From assembly GCF_046630445.1 (NCBI RefSeq), contig NC_092333.1:100131001-100195000 (forward strand): a stretch of DNA of 64,000 nucleotides, given 5' to 3'. A program made the position numbers and the translations under genes. Below the pieces are notes generated by a model that saw only the letters and a program-made list of their open reading frames with translations, did no database searches and had not been told where the DNA came from. Positions 63,965 to 64,000 of the stretch are shown here, in pieces. Origin of the DNA: Rutidosis leptorrhynchoides. Taxonomy: Eukaryota; Streptophyta; Magnoliopsida; Asterales; Asteraceae. Within the stretch, counting starts at the first letter, position 1. Every line of letters starts with the position of its first letter.

Positions 63965-64000
63965 GCTCGATGTGTTTGTGTAATTCATTTTTCATTTCAT

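Larger units (their letters stand above)
62382..64000 (+). repeat. Start of a gypsy-like LTR, truncated by the window
   Basis: Begins TGTGACAACCCGAAAATTTC, the E3-type LTR start, exactly where copy B stops matching copy A. The preceding GAGTA is the expected TSD. Later sequence diverges from the E3 LTR. It contains two TA tracts, two GCGATCGC palindromes and a TATA box. Whether it is the LTR of a complete element or a solo LTR cannot be told. Confidence 0.8.

Overview
This is a gene-poor, AT-rich stretch of a plant nuclear genome, built almost entirely of transposable elements. Plant origin rests on tRNA-iMet primer-binding sites (TGGTATCAGAGC), gypsy-like long terminal repeats (LTRs) of 2.4-4.3 kb, a Cassandra element with its 5S rRNA-like LTR, PIF/Harbinger and hAT-like DNA transposons, and TTTAGGG telomere-like units. 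The LTR families and the DUF4283/zinc-knuckle LINE ORF1 look like those of Asteraceae. That narrower call is from memory of family resemblance and is less certain. I see no confident host protein-coding gene, tRNA gene, rRNA gene or CRISPR array.

Positions 1-37588 are a nested stack that can be unpicked base by base from target-site duplications (TSDs). The substrate is a minus-strand LINE ORF1 pseudogene, split between 36904-37588 and 7752-8528. It was hit by element E3 (1-7751, cut by the window edge, itself holding a copia-like solo LTR at 3048-3663) and by element E2 (8529-36903, minus strand, TSD CATAC). Element E1 (9391-29469, plus strand, TSD TCCAA) sits inside the 3' LTR of E2. E1's interior was then hit by two solo LTRs: 14509-18224 (minus, TSD ATCAC) and 20344-24537 (plus, TSD ATTCA). 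All of these are non-autonomous, with no gag-pol. E1 and E3 belong to one family. Each carries a decayed segment resembling a poly(A)-binding protein RRM, plus a second Ser/Thr/Pro-rich reading frame of unknown role.

Positions 37589-49825 hold smaller elements: a copia-like LTR fragment, a hAT-like element (40173-41987) containing a fold-back MITE with head-to-head telomere-like repeats and a LINE tail, tandem duplications at 42.5 and 43.3 kb, a nearly intact Harbinger transposase element (44386-46564) broken by one extra A in a homopolymer, a SINE split by a Cassandra TRIM (47497-48120), and the 5' stub of a second Harbinger transposase.

Positions 49826-64000 appear to be a direct duplication with a 6.3-kb period: copy A from 49826, copy B from 56171. 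Copy B later received a 2.96-kb solo LTR (57807-60770) and a gypsy-like element starting at 62382 that runs off the window. Copy A keeps both empty sites. Both copies contain a thicket of very small LTR (TRIM-like) units in both orientations and truncated LINE 3' ends. The interval 53760-55600 contains exon-like fragments I could not identify.
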